Below are positions 52,181 through 60,601 of a stretch of 64,000 nucleotides of DNA, piece after piece. The position numbers and the translations under genes are program-made. Positions within the stretch are counted from its first letter, which is position 1; each line of letters begins with the position of its first letter. A model generated the notes under the pieces. That model did not search any database, was not told the DNA's origin, and saw only the letters and a list, made by a program, of their open reading frames with translations. The stretch comes from Bacteroides sp. UBA7333. GTDB lineage: Bacteria; Bacteroidota; Bacteroidia; Bacteroidales; Bacteroidaceae. Location: NCBI GenBank assembly GCA_002471195.1, contig DKPN01000062.1, positions 39,489-103,488 on the forward strand, written 5' to 3'.

Positions 52181-52723
52181 ATGGCAACTAAAATCAGATT
52201 GCAAAGACATGGCCGTAAAAGCTATGCTTTTTATTCAATTGTAATTGCAGACAGCAGAGCACCACGTGATGGTAAATTTACAGAGAAGATTGGTACTTAC
52301 AACCCTAATACCGATCCTGCTACAGTAGATTTGAATTTCGAACGTGCACTTCATTGGGTATTAACAGGTGCACAACCAACAGACACTGTACGTAACATTC
52401 TTTCTCACGAAGGAGTTTACATGAAAAAACACCTTTTAGGTGGTGTTACTAAGGGCGCATTTGGCGAAGCTGAAGCTGAAGCTAAATTCGAAGCTTGGAA
52501 AAACAACAAAGAAGCAGGTCTTGCTGCATTGAAAGCAAAACAAGAAGAAGCTAAAAAAGCTGACGCTAAAGCTCGTTTAGAAGCTGAAAAGAAAATCAAC
52601 GAAACTAAAGCGAAAGCTCTTGCTGAAAAGAAAGCTGCTGAAGAAGCTGCTAAAGCTGCTGCTGAAGCTCCAGCTGAAGAAGCTCCTGCAACAGAAGAAG
52701 CTCCTGCTGAATCAGCAGAATAA
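52181..52723 (+). CDS. rpsP: 30S ribosomal protein S16 with long acidic/Ala-rich tail
   Basis: 180 residues. The first 85 residues are canonical S16 (MATKIRLQRHGRKSYAFYSIVIAD, GTYNPNTDP, ERALHWVLTGAQPTDTVRNIL), a 30S assembly protein bound to helices of the 16S 5' domain. The remaining 95 are a Lys/Ala/Glu-rich, probably helical then disordered extension ending EEAPATEEAPAESAE; such tails are usual in Bacteroidetes S16 and absent from E. coli (82 residues). Monocistronic with its own promoter and terminator, unlike the rpsP-rimM-trmD operon of Proteobacteria. Confidence 0.97.
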   Translation: MATKIRLQRHGRKSYAFYSIVIADSRAPRDGKFTEKIGTYNPNTDPATVDLNFERALHWVLTGAQPTDTVRNILSHEGVYMKKHLLGGVTKGAFGEAEAEAKFEAWKNNKEAGLAALKAKQEEAKKADAKARLEAEKKINETKAKALAEKKAAEEAAKAAAEAPAEEAPATEEAPAESAE

Positions 52724-52747
52724 GAAGCAATTCTTGAAACAATTTTT

Positions 52748-52787
52748 AAATCCTCCTCGAGTTAACTCTTGGAGGATTTTCTTTTTA
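52748..52787 (+). terminator. Terminator of rpsP
   Basis: AAATCCTCC (52748-52756) pairs with GGAGGATTT (52771-52779), with an inner GAG/CTC stem, followed by TTTTCTTTTT-type sequence. Confidence 0.8.
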
Positions 52788-52835
52788 TTATGACCAAAAG
52801 GAGCATTACAAATCGTTAATTCATTTAGAATAAAA

Positions 52836-52877
52836 AAAGTACCATTTAAGTCTTTCTATAGATTTAAATGATACTTT
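52836..52877 (-). terminator. Terminator of the DUF3784 gene
   Basis: Arms 52836-52849 and 52864-52877 pair over 14 bp with one G-U pair on the minus-strand RNA; an A-run on plus (52832-52838) supplies the T-run. Confidence 0.7.
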
Positions 52878-52939
52878 CTCTATTTAAGTAACCTCTTATT
52901 ACGAATTGAGGAATATATATTGTTAAAGATTTAAATCAG

Positions 52940-53650
52940 TTAATGAAATAAGCGATTTAAATCATTGTAAACTTGCATCGTGGAAGCACTATCTTTTGAA
53001 TTATAAAATATTTCTTTTCCATTCTTTTCACTAAAAACAATATATGGTTTTGTAGAAGAAGATAAAAACATAAAACAACTGCCTCCTTGTGTCAACTTAA
53101 AAAGACCTTTATTAATACCGCCAATTGATATTCCATTGAGACGCAATGATACTTGAGGCAAGGTGTCAGTTAGTTTAATACCGCTAAATTCATTTAATGC
53201 TTTGCTTGTACCAAACATACCGGTAAATATAATCTTTCCATTTTCGACACGGACATTAGAAGGATGCATACCATTGAGCATTAAAACTGTCACAACAACA
53301 ATAATCAATGCACTCAAAGCCATTACATATTTACGGCTTTTTTTAGGAGGATTATAATCATATTTATTGGCCTTGTAAATAAGATATGGGATATAAGCTA
53401 AGGGTATAATTAAACTCAATCCTGCCCAATCGGCATGGCCAATACCCAAACAAATATAATATACAGCTAAAGTAGCAATGCCCATACCCACAAAACTATA
53501 ACACATGAATGTTGATAAACCTTTAATATCAATATTAGCGCGCTCTTTTTTTGAATGTGTATTATATCCTGCAATCAACATAGGAAATCGTTTCATTAAA
53601 ACACCCAATCCTATAAGTATGCAAGCCGTGATCAATACAGTAGTTTCCAT
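52940..53650 (-). CDS. DUF3784-type membrane protein with C-terminal PH-like domain
   Basis: 236 residues. Four membrane helices: VLITACILIGLGVLM, then the DUF3784 signature region MLIAGYNTHSKKERANIDIKGLSTF, two helices near 50-95 and one near 110-125 (ALIIVVVTVLMLNGM). The C-terminal 100 residues are soluble beta-rich sequence (VENGKIIFTGMFGTSKALNEFSGIKL, KPYIVFSEKNGKEIFYN) of the small PH-like type often fused to such helices. Function unknown. Alone, with its own terminator. Confidence 0.75.
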   Translation of the reverse strand: METTVLITACILIGLGVLMKRFPMLIAGYNTHSKKERANIDIKGLSTFMCYSFVGMGIATLAVYYICLGIGHADWAGLSLIIPLAYIPYLIYKANKYDYNPPKKSRKYVMALSALIIVVVTVLMLNGMHPSNVRVENGKIIFTGMFGTSKALNEFSGIKLTDTLPQVSLRLNGISIGGINKGLFKLTQGGSCFMFLSSSTKPYIVFSEKNGKEIFYNSKDSASTMQVYNDLNRLFH

Positions 53651-53781
53651 CTTTTCTTTTGATTTATTGATTCCGAAAGATAATGATAAATTCCTTAAAT
53701 ATTCATTTTATCTTTTTTTTTAATCAAACAATATATTTTTTCTTTAAGAAATAATACATTTTTAGCGACACTTAATACATA

Positions 53782-55098
53782 TCATTGTCGCCGACGTCTA
53801 CGTCTTTGTTTTTTCTTACGTTTATATTTTTGAATACGTTTGTAAATCATCCAAGCACTCGATAATAATACGACTACAAAAATAATAACAACAATACCTA
53901 CTCCTAAGTTATCGCCTTTTACTCTCGACCAAATATCTAAAACATCTTTGGTATTTTCGCCAAAATCACGAATCATGGCACAACGTTCAACCACCTGAAT
54001 ATCGGGATATTGAATATCATTAACTTGCACACTATCGGCTTCGGGGCCAAAAAAGTAACTAAGATCAGTATAATAGTCAAGAGTAGTATCGATTTTCTCT
54101 TCCAATATTTCGGGAGTAGCCACTGCACTTACATATCCACAAGTTTCCATATTGCGTAAAGCAATGTCGGGACGGCACATAAAATTTATAAAGTAACTTG
54201 CAGCTTTAGCATTCTTTGCATATTTAGGAATAACCCAACCATCAAACCAAATATTACTACCTTCTTTAGGAACAATATAATCGAGATCGACTCCTACTTC
54301 TTGAGCCTCTTCAATAGCCCATATAGCGTCTCCGCTCCATGTCATATTAATCCATGCCTTATTTTTTGTCATCATCTCTTTGCCAAAATCAGCTTCCCAT
54401 CCTGCAACATTCGATTTCATTGCTTTAAGATACCTTTCGACAGTATTCATGGCTTGCGGAGAATAATCATTCATTAAATCTTCAACACTAACAATGCCAC
54501 TTTCTAAAGCCTCAGCATTAGCATATAATAATGCGGTTCCATAGGCATCTCGATAAGAATCTTTCATCAAAATTTTCCCGGCATATTTTTCATCCCACAA
54601 ACAATGCCAACTATCAACATCATCTCTATTGAGATACTTTGTATTGTAAAGCAAGCCAGCAGTTCCCCACATATAACAAACAGCATATCGATTGGCAGGC
54701 TCACCAGGTTGACTCAATTTAGCCATTTGCGTACGAATAAAAGGCGATATATTATCTATATAATTAGGAGAATGTGCAAAAACAGTATCAATTGGCAATA
54801 GCAAATGTTTTTTCAACATACGTTCAATTATATACTCAGAAGGACATACCACATCAAAATCTTCATGCCCACGTTCTATCTTGGTTAGCATGATTTCATT
54901 GATATCGAATGTTTGATAAACAATTCGAATATCTTTGCCGGTTTGTTCTTTGTAGTAAGATTTAAACTCATCTAAGACATCATCGCCTATATAATCGGCC
55001 CAATTGTATATTTTCAAAACATTATCACGCGACTCACTTGTATTATAACAACTACAAATAGAGAGAACTGCACAAATTAAAAGCAGATAACGTCTCAT
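53782..55098 (-). CDS. potD: Spermidine/putrescine-binding lipoprotein PotD with C-terminal membrane anchor
   Basis: 438 residues. Lipobox ICSC (Cys17). The periplasmic binding-protein fold begins LKIYNWADYIGDDVLDEF and includes FDVVCPSEYIIERML, YMWGTAGLLYNT, AWINMTWSGDAIWAI and GSNIWFDGWVIPK, matching PotD. After about residue 400 it adds a membrane helix (GVGIVVIIFVVVLLSSAWMIY) and a strongly basic tail of Lys/Arg residues, not present in E. coli PotD (348 residues). The protein would be anchored at both ends. Last gene of potABCD; its start overlaps the potC stop by 4 bp. Confidence 0.93.
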   Translation of the reverse strand: MRRYLLLICAVLSICSCYNTSESRDNVLKIYNWADYIGDDVLDEFKSYYKEQTGKDIRIVYQTFDINEIMLTKIERGHEDFDVVCPSEYIIERMLKKHLLLPIDTVFAHSPNYIDNISPFIRTQMAKLSQPGEPANRYAVCYMWGTAGLLYNTKYLNRDDVDSWHCLWDEKYAGKILMKDSYRDAYGTALLYANAEALESGIVSVEDLMNDYSPQAMNTVERYLKAMKSNVAGWEADFGKEMMTKNKAWINMTWSGDAIWAIEEAQEVGVDLDYIVPKEGSNIWFDGWVIPKYAKNAKAASYFINFMCRPDIALRNMETCGYVSAVATPEILEEKIDTTLDYYTDLSYFFGPEADSVQVNDIQYPDIQVVERCAMIRDFGENTKDVLDIWSRVKGDNLGVGIVVIIFVVVLLSSAWMIYKRIQKYKRKKKQRRRRRRQ

Positions 55099-55886
55099 TT
55101 CTTTTTCTCCTTTCCGGCTCTATAATTAATAAATATAAGTAATGCCAAAACAACTGTAAATATAATCGTAGATAAAGGTCGTAATTCGGGTGTTAACCCT
55201 CCCTTTCGTGCATCGGCATAGATATAGGTCGAAAGTGTTTCTAAGCCTTGATTACCAATAGTAAATACAGTTACGGCAAAATCATCAATTGATAAGGTCA
55301 ATGCTAAAATAAAACCACTCACCATTCCAGTACGAATTTCAGGAATAATGACTTTGCGCAATGCCTGCATAGGGGTAGCCCCTAAATCGAGTGCTGCTTC
55401 ATAAAGATTAGGATTCATTTGTTTTAAACGAGGCAACACACTCAACACGACATAAGGTGTACAAAAAGTGATATGTGCAAGAACCACTGTAGCATATCCC
55501 TGAGTGAAACCCAAGGATACAAAAAGCAAGAAGAGCGAGATACCAATGATAATATCTCCATTTAAAATAGGAATACTATTGATCATTGTTATAGTTTTTC
55601 TTGCTTTATTTTTTAAATTGAAAATGCCAATCGCAGTAATAGTACCCAATAAAGTAGATACAGTTGCTGCAATAAATGCAATAGTAATAGTATTAATTAA
55701 AGCATTCATCAAGGAATGATGAGAACTTGTATTTAACAAATTAGAATAAAGTTTGGTGGAAAAGCCAGTCCAATTGCCCAATACTTTTGATTCTGTAAAT
55801 GAAAATATCATGATGATGATAATTGGAGCATACAATAATAAAAGTATGGTCCATAAATATACATTCGAAAGTATTCTCTTTACCAT
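55095..55886 (-). CDS. potC: Polyamine ABC transporter permease PotC
   Basis: 263 residues with six membrane helices. The ABC permease EAA loop is EAALDLGATPMQALRKVIIPEI, which contacts the ATPase. The start region LWTILLLLYAPIIIIMIFSF and GNWTGFSTKLYSNLL are typical of PotC. Partner of PotB in the inner membrane channel. Overlaps potD by 4 bp and potB by 7 bp, so translation is coupled. Confidence 0.94.
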   Translation of the reverse strand: MVKRILSNVYLWTILLLLYAPIIIIMIFSFTESKVLGNWTGFSTKLYSNLLNTSSHHSLMNALINTITIAFIAATVSTLLGTITAIGIFNLKNKARKTITMINSIPILNGDIIIGISLFLLFVSLGFTQGYATVVLAHITFCTPYVVLSVLPRLKQMNPNLYEAALDLGATPMQALRKVIIPEIRTGMVSGFILALTLSIDDFAVTVFTIGNQGLETLSTYIYADARKGGLTPELRPLSTIIFTVVLALLIFINYRAGKEKKK

Positions 55887-56677
55887 AATGCACCTCCTTC
55901 GTTTGAATCTTCTTTATTGCTAGAACCAAAAAGAGAAGTAGCAGCAATCAATAGTAACATAATTAACGATAAGGCTGCACCATAATTCCACATACTATTA
56001 TTGATGTTTTCTTGGATGGTAGTGCCAAATAGCTTGATGTTATTCATTGTAAGCAATTCGGCAATTGCAAAAGTTGATATAGTGGGCATAAAAACCATCA
56101 TTATACCACTCCATACACCGGGCATCGAAAGTGGTAAAACAGCCTTTATAAATACTTGATAAGGGTTTGCACCCAAATCTTGAGCTGCCTCTATATAGCT
56201 ATGATCCATCTTTTGCAAGGTATTATAGATAGGGTAAATCATAAATGGCAAAAAATTATAAATCATACCAAATACTAAGGCACCTTCGCCCAAAGGCAGA
56301 TTAAAGAAATCAAATAAAGCCACTGTAGCCAACGTACGTACCAATATATTAATCCACATTGGAAGAATAAATAACATCACTAATGTTTTAGACCGATTTA
56401 GATGCGATTGACTTAAGATCCAGGCTACAGGGTAACCGATTAGCAGACAAAACAACGTCGTAAGCATCGCTATACCAATAGAATAGATAAATGTATTAAT
56501 GGCCTCATAGTGAGAAAAGAACTTTGAAAAGTTCTCTAAAGTAAGTTGTCCATCCTCATTAGTGAAAGCATAGTATACAATCAACATCAAGGGAAGAACA
56601 ATAAAAATGGCCGAAAAAATAACATATGGTAATGTCCAATTTTTTCGTGATGAAAAAAAATTAGATAGTTTTTTCAT
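55880..56677 (-). CDS. potB: Polyamine ABC transporter permease PotB
   Basis: 265 residues with six membrane helices. The EAA loop is EAAQDLGANPYQVFIKAVLPLS. Segments YAFTNEDGQLTLENFSKFF and LPMWINILVRTLATVALF follow PotB. Forms the translocation channel with PotC. Starts 17 bp after the potA stop and overlaps potC by 7 bp. Confidence 0.94.
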   Translation of the reverse strand: MKKLSNFFSSRKNWTLPYVIFSAIFIVLPLMLIVYYAFTNEDGQLTLENFSKFFSHYEAINTFIYSIGIAMLTTLFCLLIGYPVAWILSQSHLNRSKTLVMLFILPMWINILVRTLATVALFDFFNLPLGEGALVFGMIYNFLPFMIYPIYNTLQKMDHSYIEAAQDLGANPYQVFIKAVLPLSMPGVWSGIMMVFMPTISTFAIAELLTMNNIKLFGTTIQENINNSMWNYGAALSLIMLLLIAATSLFGSSNKEDSNEGGALW

Positions 56678-56694
56678 TATTGCATCGAAATTTC

Positions 56695-58080
56695 TTAATC
56701 TTTTATTGCTATTACTTTTATTGCCTCTTTAGGTATTGAGATACCTACTCTATCACCATCATCCCAAACATCATTGGTGTCAATATAGATATTTTCATCC
56801 CAGTCCGACCAAACAGTTAAATGATAATGATTTCCTTTATAAAGAATAAATTTAACTTCGCCCGTCAATGCACCATCCTCTTCATTGTCTTGTAAAATAA
56901 TCTTATCAAAATCAATTTCGACTTTAATATCTTCACCGGAGATAACATGATCTAAAGGCAAACATTCGAACGTAACACCCAAAAATTCGACGTGATTACT
57001 ATCAACAACTTTTCCTTGAAATGTATTGCAAAATCGTTCTTTCTTCATAATATGAATATCAGCAGGTTTCACCAAAAGACCAACTTCCGTTCCGACTTCA
57101 AAACTATGATAATCTTGTACAAGAAATTCATAACCATCGCACAGAACAGTCATTTCATAATGCACTCCTTTAAATATAGTAGATTGAACAATTCCTTTTA
57201 ATTGTGCCTTATCCGAAATTGCGAAAATATACAAGTCTTCGGGACGAATCACCACATCGACTGGCATATTATTACCAAATCCTTCATCCACACATTCGAA
57301 TTCTGTATTACAAAAACGCACCAACTTATCGGTCATCATCATGCCATTTATTATATTACTTTCGCCAATAAAGTCAGCAACAAAAGAGTTTACCGGTTCG
57401 TTATAAATATCAGTAGGCGTCCCTATTTGCTGAATTCGGCCTTCACTCATCACAACAATAGTATCGCTTAATGTTAGAGCTTCTTCCTGATCATGTGTAA
57501 CATATACAAATGTAATACCTAATGATTTATGCATATCTTTTAATTCCATCTGCATATCTTTACGCATTTTTAAGTCGAGAGCCGCCAATGGCTCATCCAA
57601 CAAAAGAACTTCAGGTTCATTGACAATCGCACGTGCAATTGCCACACGCTGCTGCTGTCCTCCGGATAATGAATCCACATCACGATATTCATAATCGGTT
57701 AGACCTACCATTTTTAGCGCGGCCTTAATTTTAGATTCAATTTGAAGTTTACCTATTTTTTTGAGTTTAAGTCCAAAGGCTATATTCTCATATACATTTA
57801 AATGTGGGAATAGAGCATATTTTTGAAAAACAGTATTAACGGGACGTTTATAAGGAGGTGTATTTGTGATATCAACATCTGATATCTTTATTTCACCTTT
57901 AGACGCTGTTTGAAAACCAGCAATCAATCTTAATAATGTAGTTTTTCCACAGCCCGAGGGACCAAGAATGGTAACAAACTCACCTTTTTTTACGTTCAAT
58001 GTTATATTGTCTAAGGCTACTTTATCACCAAAGTATTTATATACCTGATTAACTTCAATTATTGATTTAGTCACTTGCAT
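56695..58080 (-). CDS. potA: Polyamine ABC transporter ATPase PotA with extended C-terminus
   Basis: 461 residues from the ATG at 58080; the longer frame from 58104 begins inside the promoter. Walker A GPSGCGKTTLL, Q-loop FQKYALFPHLNVYENIAFG, signature LSGGQQQRVAIARA, Walker B VLLLDEPLAALD and switch VTHDQEE. After about residue 240 the C-terminal regulatory part is longer than in E. coli PotA (378 residues). It holds two TOBE-like units, STIFKGVHYEMTV and, near the end, KFILYKGNHYHLTVWSD, which look like a duplication. First gene of potABCD, energising spermidine/putrescine import. Confidence 0.95.
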   Translation of the reverse strand: MQVTKSIIEVNQVYKYFGDKVALDNITLNVKKGEFVTILGPSGCGKTTLLRLIAGFQTASKGEIKISDVDITNTPPYKRPVNTVFQKYALFPHLNVYENIAFGLKLKKIGKLQIESKIKAALKMVGLTDYEYRDVDSLSGGQQQRVAIARAIVNEPEVLLLDEPLAALDLKMRKDMQMELKDMHKSLGITFVYVTHDQEEALTLSDTIVVMSEGRIQQIGTPTDIYNEPVNSFVADFIGESNIINGMMMTDKLVRFCNTEFECVDEGFGNNMPVDVVIRPEDLYIFAISDKAQLKGIVQSTIFKGVHYEMTVLCDGYEFLVQDYHSFEVGTEVGLLVKPADIHIMKKERFCNTFQGKVVDSNHVEFLGVTFECLPLDHVISGEDIKVEIDFDKIILQDNEEDGALTGEVKFILYKGNHYHLTVWSDWDENIYIDTNDVWDDGDRVGISIPKEAIKVIAIKD

Positions 58081-58103
58081 ACAATATGAATATTTATAGT
58101 CCA

Positions 58104-58132
58104 CAAAGTTACGAATTTCTATAATTCACAAA
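58104..58132 (-). promoter_or_regulatory. Promoter of potABCD
   Basis: On the minus strand: -33 TTTG (58129-58132), 17-nt spacer, -7 TAACTTTG (58104-58111), 24 nt before the ATG at 58080. Confidence 0.7.
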
Positions 58133-58166
58133 CATTTTGTTAATCTAATATAACAGTGTTTTATGT

Positions 58167-58195
58167 AGCTTTGTCAGAAAATAGGTTATATTTGC
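58167..58195 (+). promoter_or_regulatory. Promoter of the TlpA-like gene
   Basis: Two TAnnTTTG words in tandem: TAGCTTTG (58167-58174) and TATATTTG (58188-58195), the second 30 nt before the ATG at 58225. It lies back to back with the potA promoter. Confidence 0.6.
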
Positions 58196-58224
58196 ATAAA
58201 TATTTAATCATAAATTTATAAAAC

Positions 58225-59322
58225 ATGAGAAAGTTAACTTATACGTTTTCTTTTGCAGCTACTCTATTCATGGCTGCATGTAGCGGTGGCAAAGCAGGTT
58301 ATACAATCAATGGTACAGTAGAAGGTGGCGTTGACGGAGATACTGTTTTACTTCAAAAAGTAGAAGGTCGCCAACTGGTAAATCTTGATACTGCCATTAT
58401 ATCGAATGGTAAATTTATCTTTAAAGGTGTGCAAGATTCTACGATACATCGTTATATTACGCATATGGGACATGAAGATGCATTGCGTATGGATTTCTTC
58501 CTAGAAAATGGTAACATTGCCTTAGCAATGACTAAAGATAATGATTCGGCCACAGGTACTCCTAACAACGACAACTACCAATTAATCAGAAGTCAGTTGG
58601 CTGAATTCAATAAAAAAGGAACTGAAATTTATACTTCAATCAATGACTCGACCTCTGATGAGGAAAAAGAGGCAAAAATGATTGAACTGGATTTAATTCA
58701 AGACAAGATGCAAGAAGTTACTAAAAATGGTATAGCACAAAATATCACAAATCCTGTAGGTATTCAGTTGTTTAAACAAAACTACTATGGATATACTGCC
58801 GATGAAAACGATGCTATTTTACAGCAAATTCCTGAACAGTATAAAAATGATCCAGATATCGTAAAAATACAAGAATTAACAACCAAACAAAAACTCACTG
58901 CTCCTGGTTCCAAATATATCAACTTTGAAATGCCTGATCCAAATGGAAAAATGGTACAACTATCTGATTATATTGGAAAAGACAAGTTAGTTCTTATTGA
59001 TTTTTGGGCGAGTTGGTGCGGACCTTGTGTTCGTGAAATGCCTGAATTGGTTGATTTATACAAACAATATAAATCTAAAGGTTTTGAAATCGTTGGTGTG
59101 TCACTAGACCGCAATGCGGATGCTTGGAAAGATGCCATCAAGCGATTGAACATTACATGGCCGCAAATGTCCGATTTGAAAGGATGGGGCAACGAAGGAG
59201 CTCAAATGTATGCAGTAAACAGTATCCCTTGTACTATTTTAGTAGACAAAGATGGTACTATCATTGCTCGAAATTTACGTGGTGCCGACTTAACAAGTAA
59301 AGTAGCTGAAACATTAAAATAA
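58225..59322 (+). CDS. DUF4369/TlpA-like thiol:disulfide oxidoreductase lipoprotein
   Basis: 365 residues. Lipobox MAAC (Cys19). Residues 25-120 form a DUF4369 beta domain (YTINGTVEGGVDGDTVLLQKVEGRQLV), a helical linker follows, and residues 230-365 are a thioredoxin-fold TlpA domain with LIDFWASWCGPCVREMP (Cys265 and Cys268) and the cis-Pro loop SIPCTILVDKDG. It works in the envelope, probably reducing or maturing exported proteins; Bacteroidetes have many such paralogs. Divergent from potABCD, ended by a shared bidirectional hairpin. Confidence 0.93.
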   Translation: MRKLTYTFSFAATLFMAACSGGKAGYTINGTVEGGVDGDTVLLQKVEGRQLVNLDTAIISNGKFIFKGVQDSTIHRYITHMGHEDALRMDFFLENGNIALAMTKDNDSATGTPNNDNYQLIRSQLAEFNKKGTEIYTSINDSTSDEEKEAKMIELDLIQDKMQEVTKNGIAQNITNPVGIQLFKQNYYGYTADENDAILQQIPEQYKNDPDIVKIQELTTKQKLTAPGSKYINFEMPDPNGKMVQLSDYIGKDKLVLIDFWASWCGPCVREMPELVDLYKQYKSKGFEIVGVSLDRNADAWKDAIKRLNITWPQMSDLKGWGNEGAQMYAVNSIPCTILVDKDGTIIARNLRGADLTSKVAETLK

Positions 59323-59363
59323 ATAATATAATCTCTTCCATGAGATGATAACGTTGTATATAT

Positions 59364-59412
59364 AAAAATAGCGTCCCAGTTGCAATTGAAACAATGGGGA
59401 CGCTATTTTTTG
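59364..59412. terminator. Bidirectional terminator between tlpA-like gene and oxalate operon
   Basis: AAAAATAGCGTCCC (59364-59377) pairs perfectly over 14 bp with 59397-59410; T-rich tails follow on both strands. Confidence 0.85.
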
Positions 59413-59447
59413 TATATACACAAATCATTTATAAAAGGGGGATACTT

Positions 59448-60590
59448 TTACTGCTTAAACTCATTGCGTATTATCTCACCCTGCTCATTTAGAGTGGGTG
59501 CGCCTTTCCGCACTTTAGGATCTGAGAAATTGCTAAACTTCAATGGCATACCGGGCATTAATATACCTTCTGTATCGACCAACATATTTCGTTCCCTGAT
59601 TTGAGGCAAGTTCATGGTTTCGGCTATATTTAAAATAGGTCCAACGGGCACACCAGCCTTATTAATATGCTTGAGCCAATAATCGGAATTATTCTTACTC
59701 AGAATTCGTTCAATAATCTTCTTTAAAAGATCTTGATTCTTAACACGACTATTATTATCAAAAAAACGGCTGTCACTTTGTAATGGCATATTCATGACTT
59801 CACAAAGTTTGCCAAATAAGTGATCATTGCCACAACAGATCACAATATATTTATCGGCTGTTTTATATGTATCAAATGGTGCTATATATAAATCTCGATT
59901 ACCAACCCTCTCGGGGGGCGATCCTGTAGCTAAATAAGTCATTAGACCTTGTTCCAAAAAAGGAATGGCAGCATCAAGCATTGAAACATCAATACACGTT
60001 CCTTCCCCTGTTCGTTCGCGCGAAAATAAGGCAGTTGCAATACCGCTAAATAAATATAACCCCGTCGATAAATCGCATAAAGAAGTACCTGTTTTCACTG
60101 GTGGTCCATCAGGAAAACCAGTTTCCATCATTAATCCACTCATCGCTTGTATGATGGTATCGTAAGCAGGAAAATGCGACATAGGACCTGTTTGACCAAA
60201 ACCTGATGAAGATGCATAAATTAAACGAGGATTTATCGATGACAATTTTTCATATGAAAGTCCTAAACGATCCATTGTTCCAGGTCTAAAATTTTCTACT
60301 ACAACATCTGCTTTTCGAATCATATTAAAAAAGACATCTTTGTCATTATCATCTTTTAAATCAAGAACAATGCTTTCTTTACCACGATTAACAAAGGCAT
60401 ACTCCAATGATTTTTGATTCACAAACGGACCCCAATATCGAGTTTCGTCACCAACCGGAGGCGCTTCTACCTTAATAACACGAGCGCCAAGATCGCTTAA
60501 CATACTTGTTGCAAATGGTCCATTCAAGGCATGAGTTAAATCAATTACAAGTATCCCATGAAATGGGCCTATTTTAGAAGTTTTATCCAT
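59448..60590 (-). CDS. yfdE: YfdE-like class III CoA-transferase (acetyl-CoA:oxalate CoA-transferase type)
   Basis: 380 residues, CaiB/BaiF family, same length as E. coli YfdE (381). Visible family segments: LVIDLTHALNGPFATSMLSDLGARVIKVE, ENFRPGTMDRLGL, RLIYASSSGFGQTGPM, the catalytic Asp in PAYDTIIQAMSGLMMETG, VGNRDLYIAPFDTYKTAD and CCGNDHLFGKLCE. These follow my memory of YfdE more closely than of Frc. It would move CoA from acetyl-CoA to oxalate, giving oxalyl-CoA. It is the last gene of an operon ordered frc-oxc-yfdV-yfdE, 11 bp after the transporter gene. Substrate is inferred from that match. Confidence 0.88.
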   Translation of the reverse strand: MDKTSKIGPFHGILVIDLTHALNGPFATSMLSDLGARVIKVEAPPVGDETRYWGPFVNQKSLEYAFVNRGKESIVLDLKDDNDKDVFFNMIRKADVVVENFRPGTMDRLGLSYEKLSSINPRLIYASSSGFGQTGPMSHFPAYDTIIQAMSGLMMETGFPDGPPVKTGTSLCDLSTGLYLFSGIATALFSRERTGEGTCIDVSMLDAAIPFLEQGLMTYLATGSPPERVGNRDLYIAPFDTYKTADKYIVICCGNDHLFGKLCEVMNMPLQSDSRFFDNNSRVKNQDLLKKIIERILSKNNSDYWLKHINKAGVPVGPILNIAETMNLPQIRERNMLVDTEGILMPGMPLKFSNFSDPKVRKGAPTLNEQGEIIRNEFKQ

Positions 60591-60601
60591 AAATCAATAT
60601 C

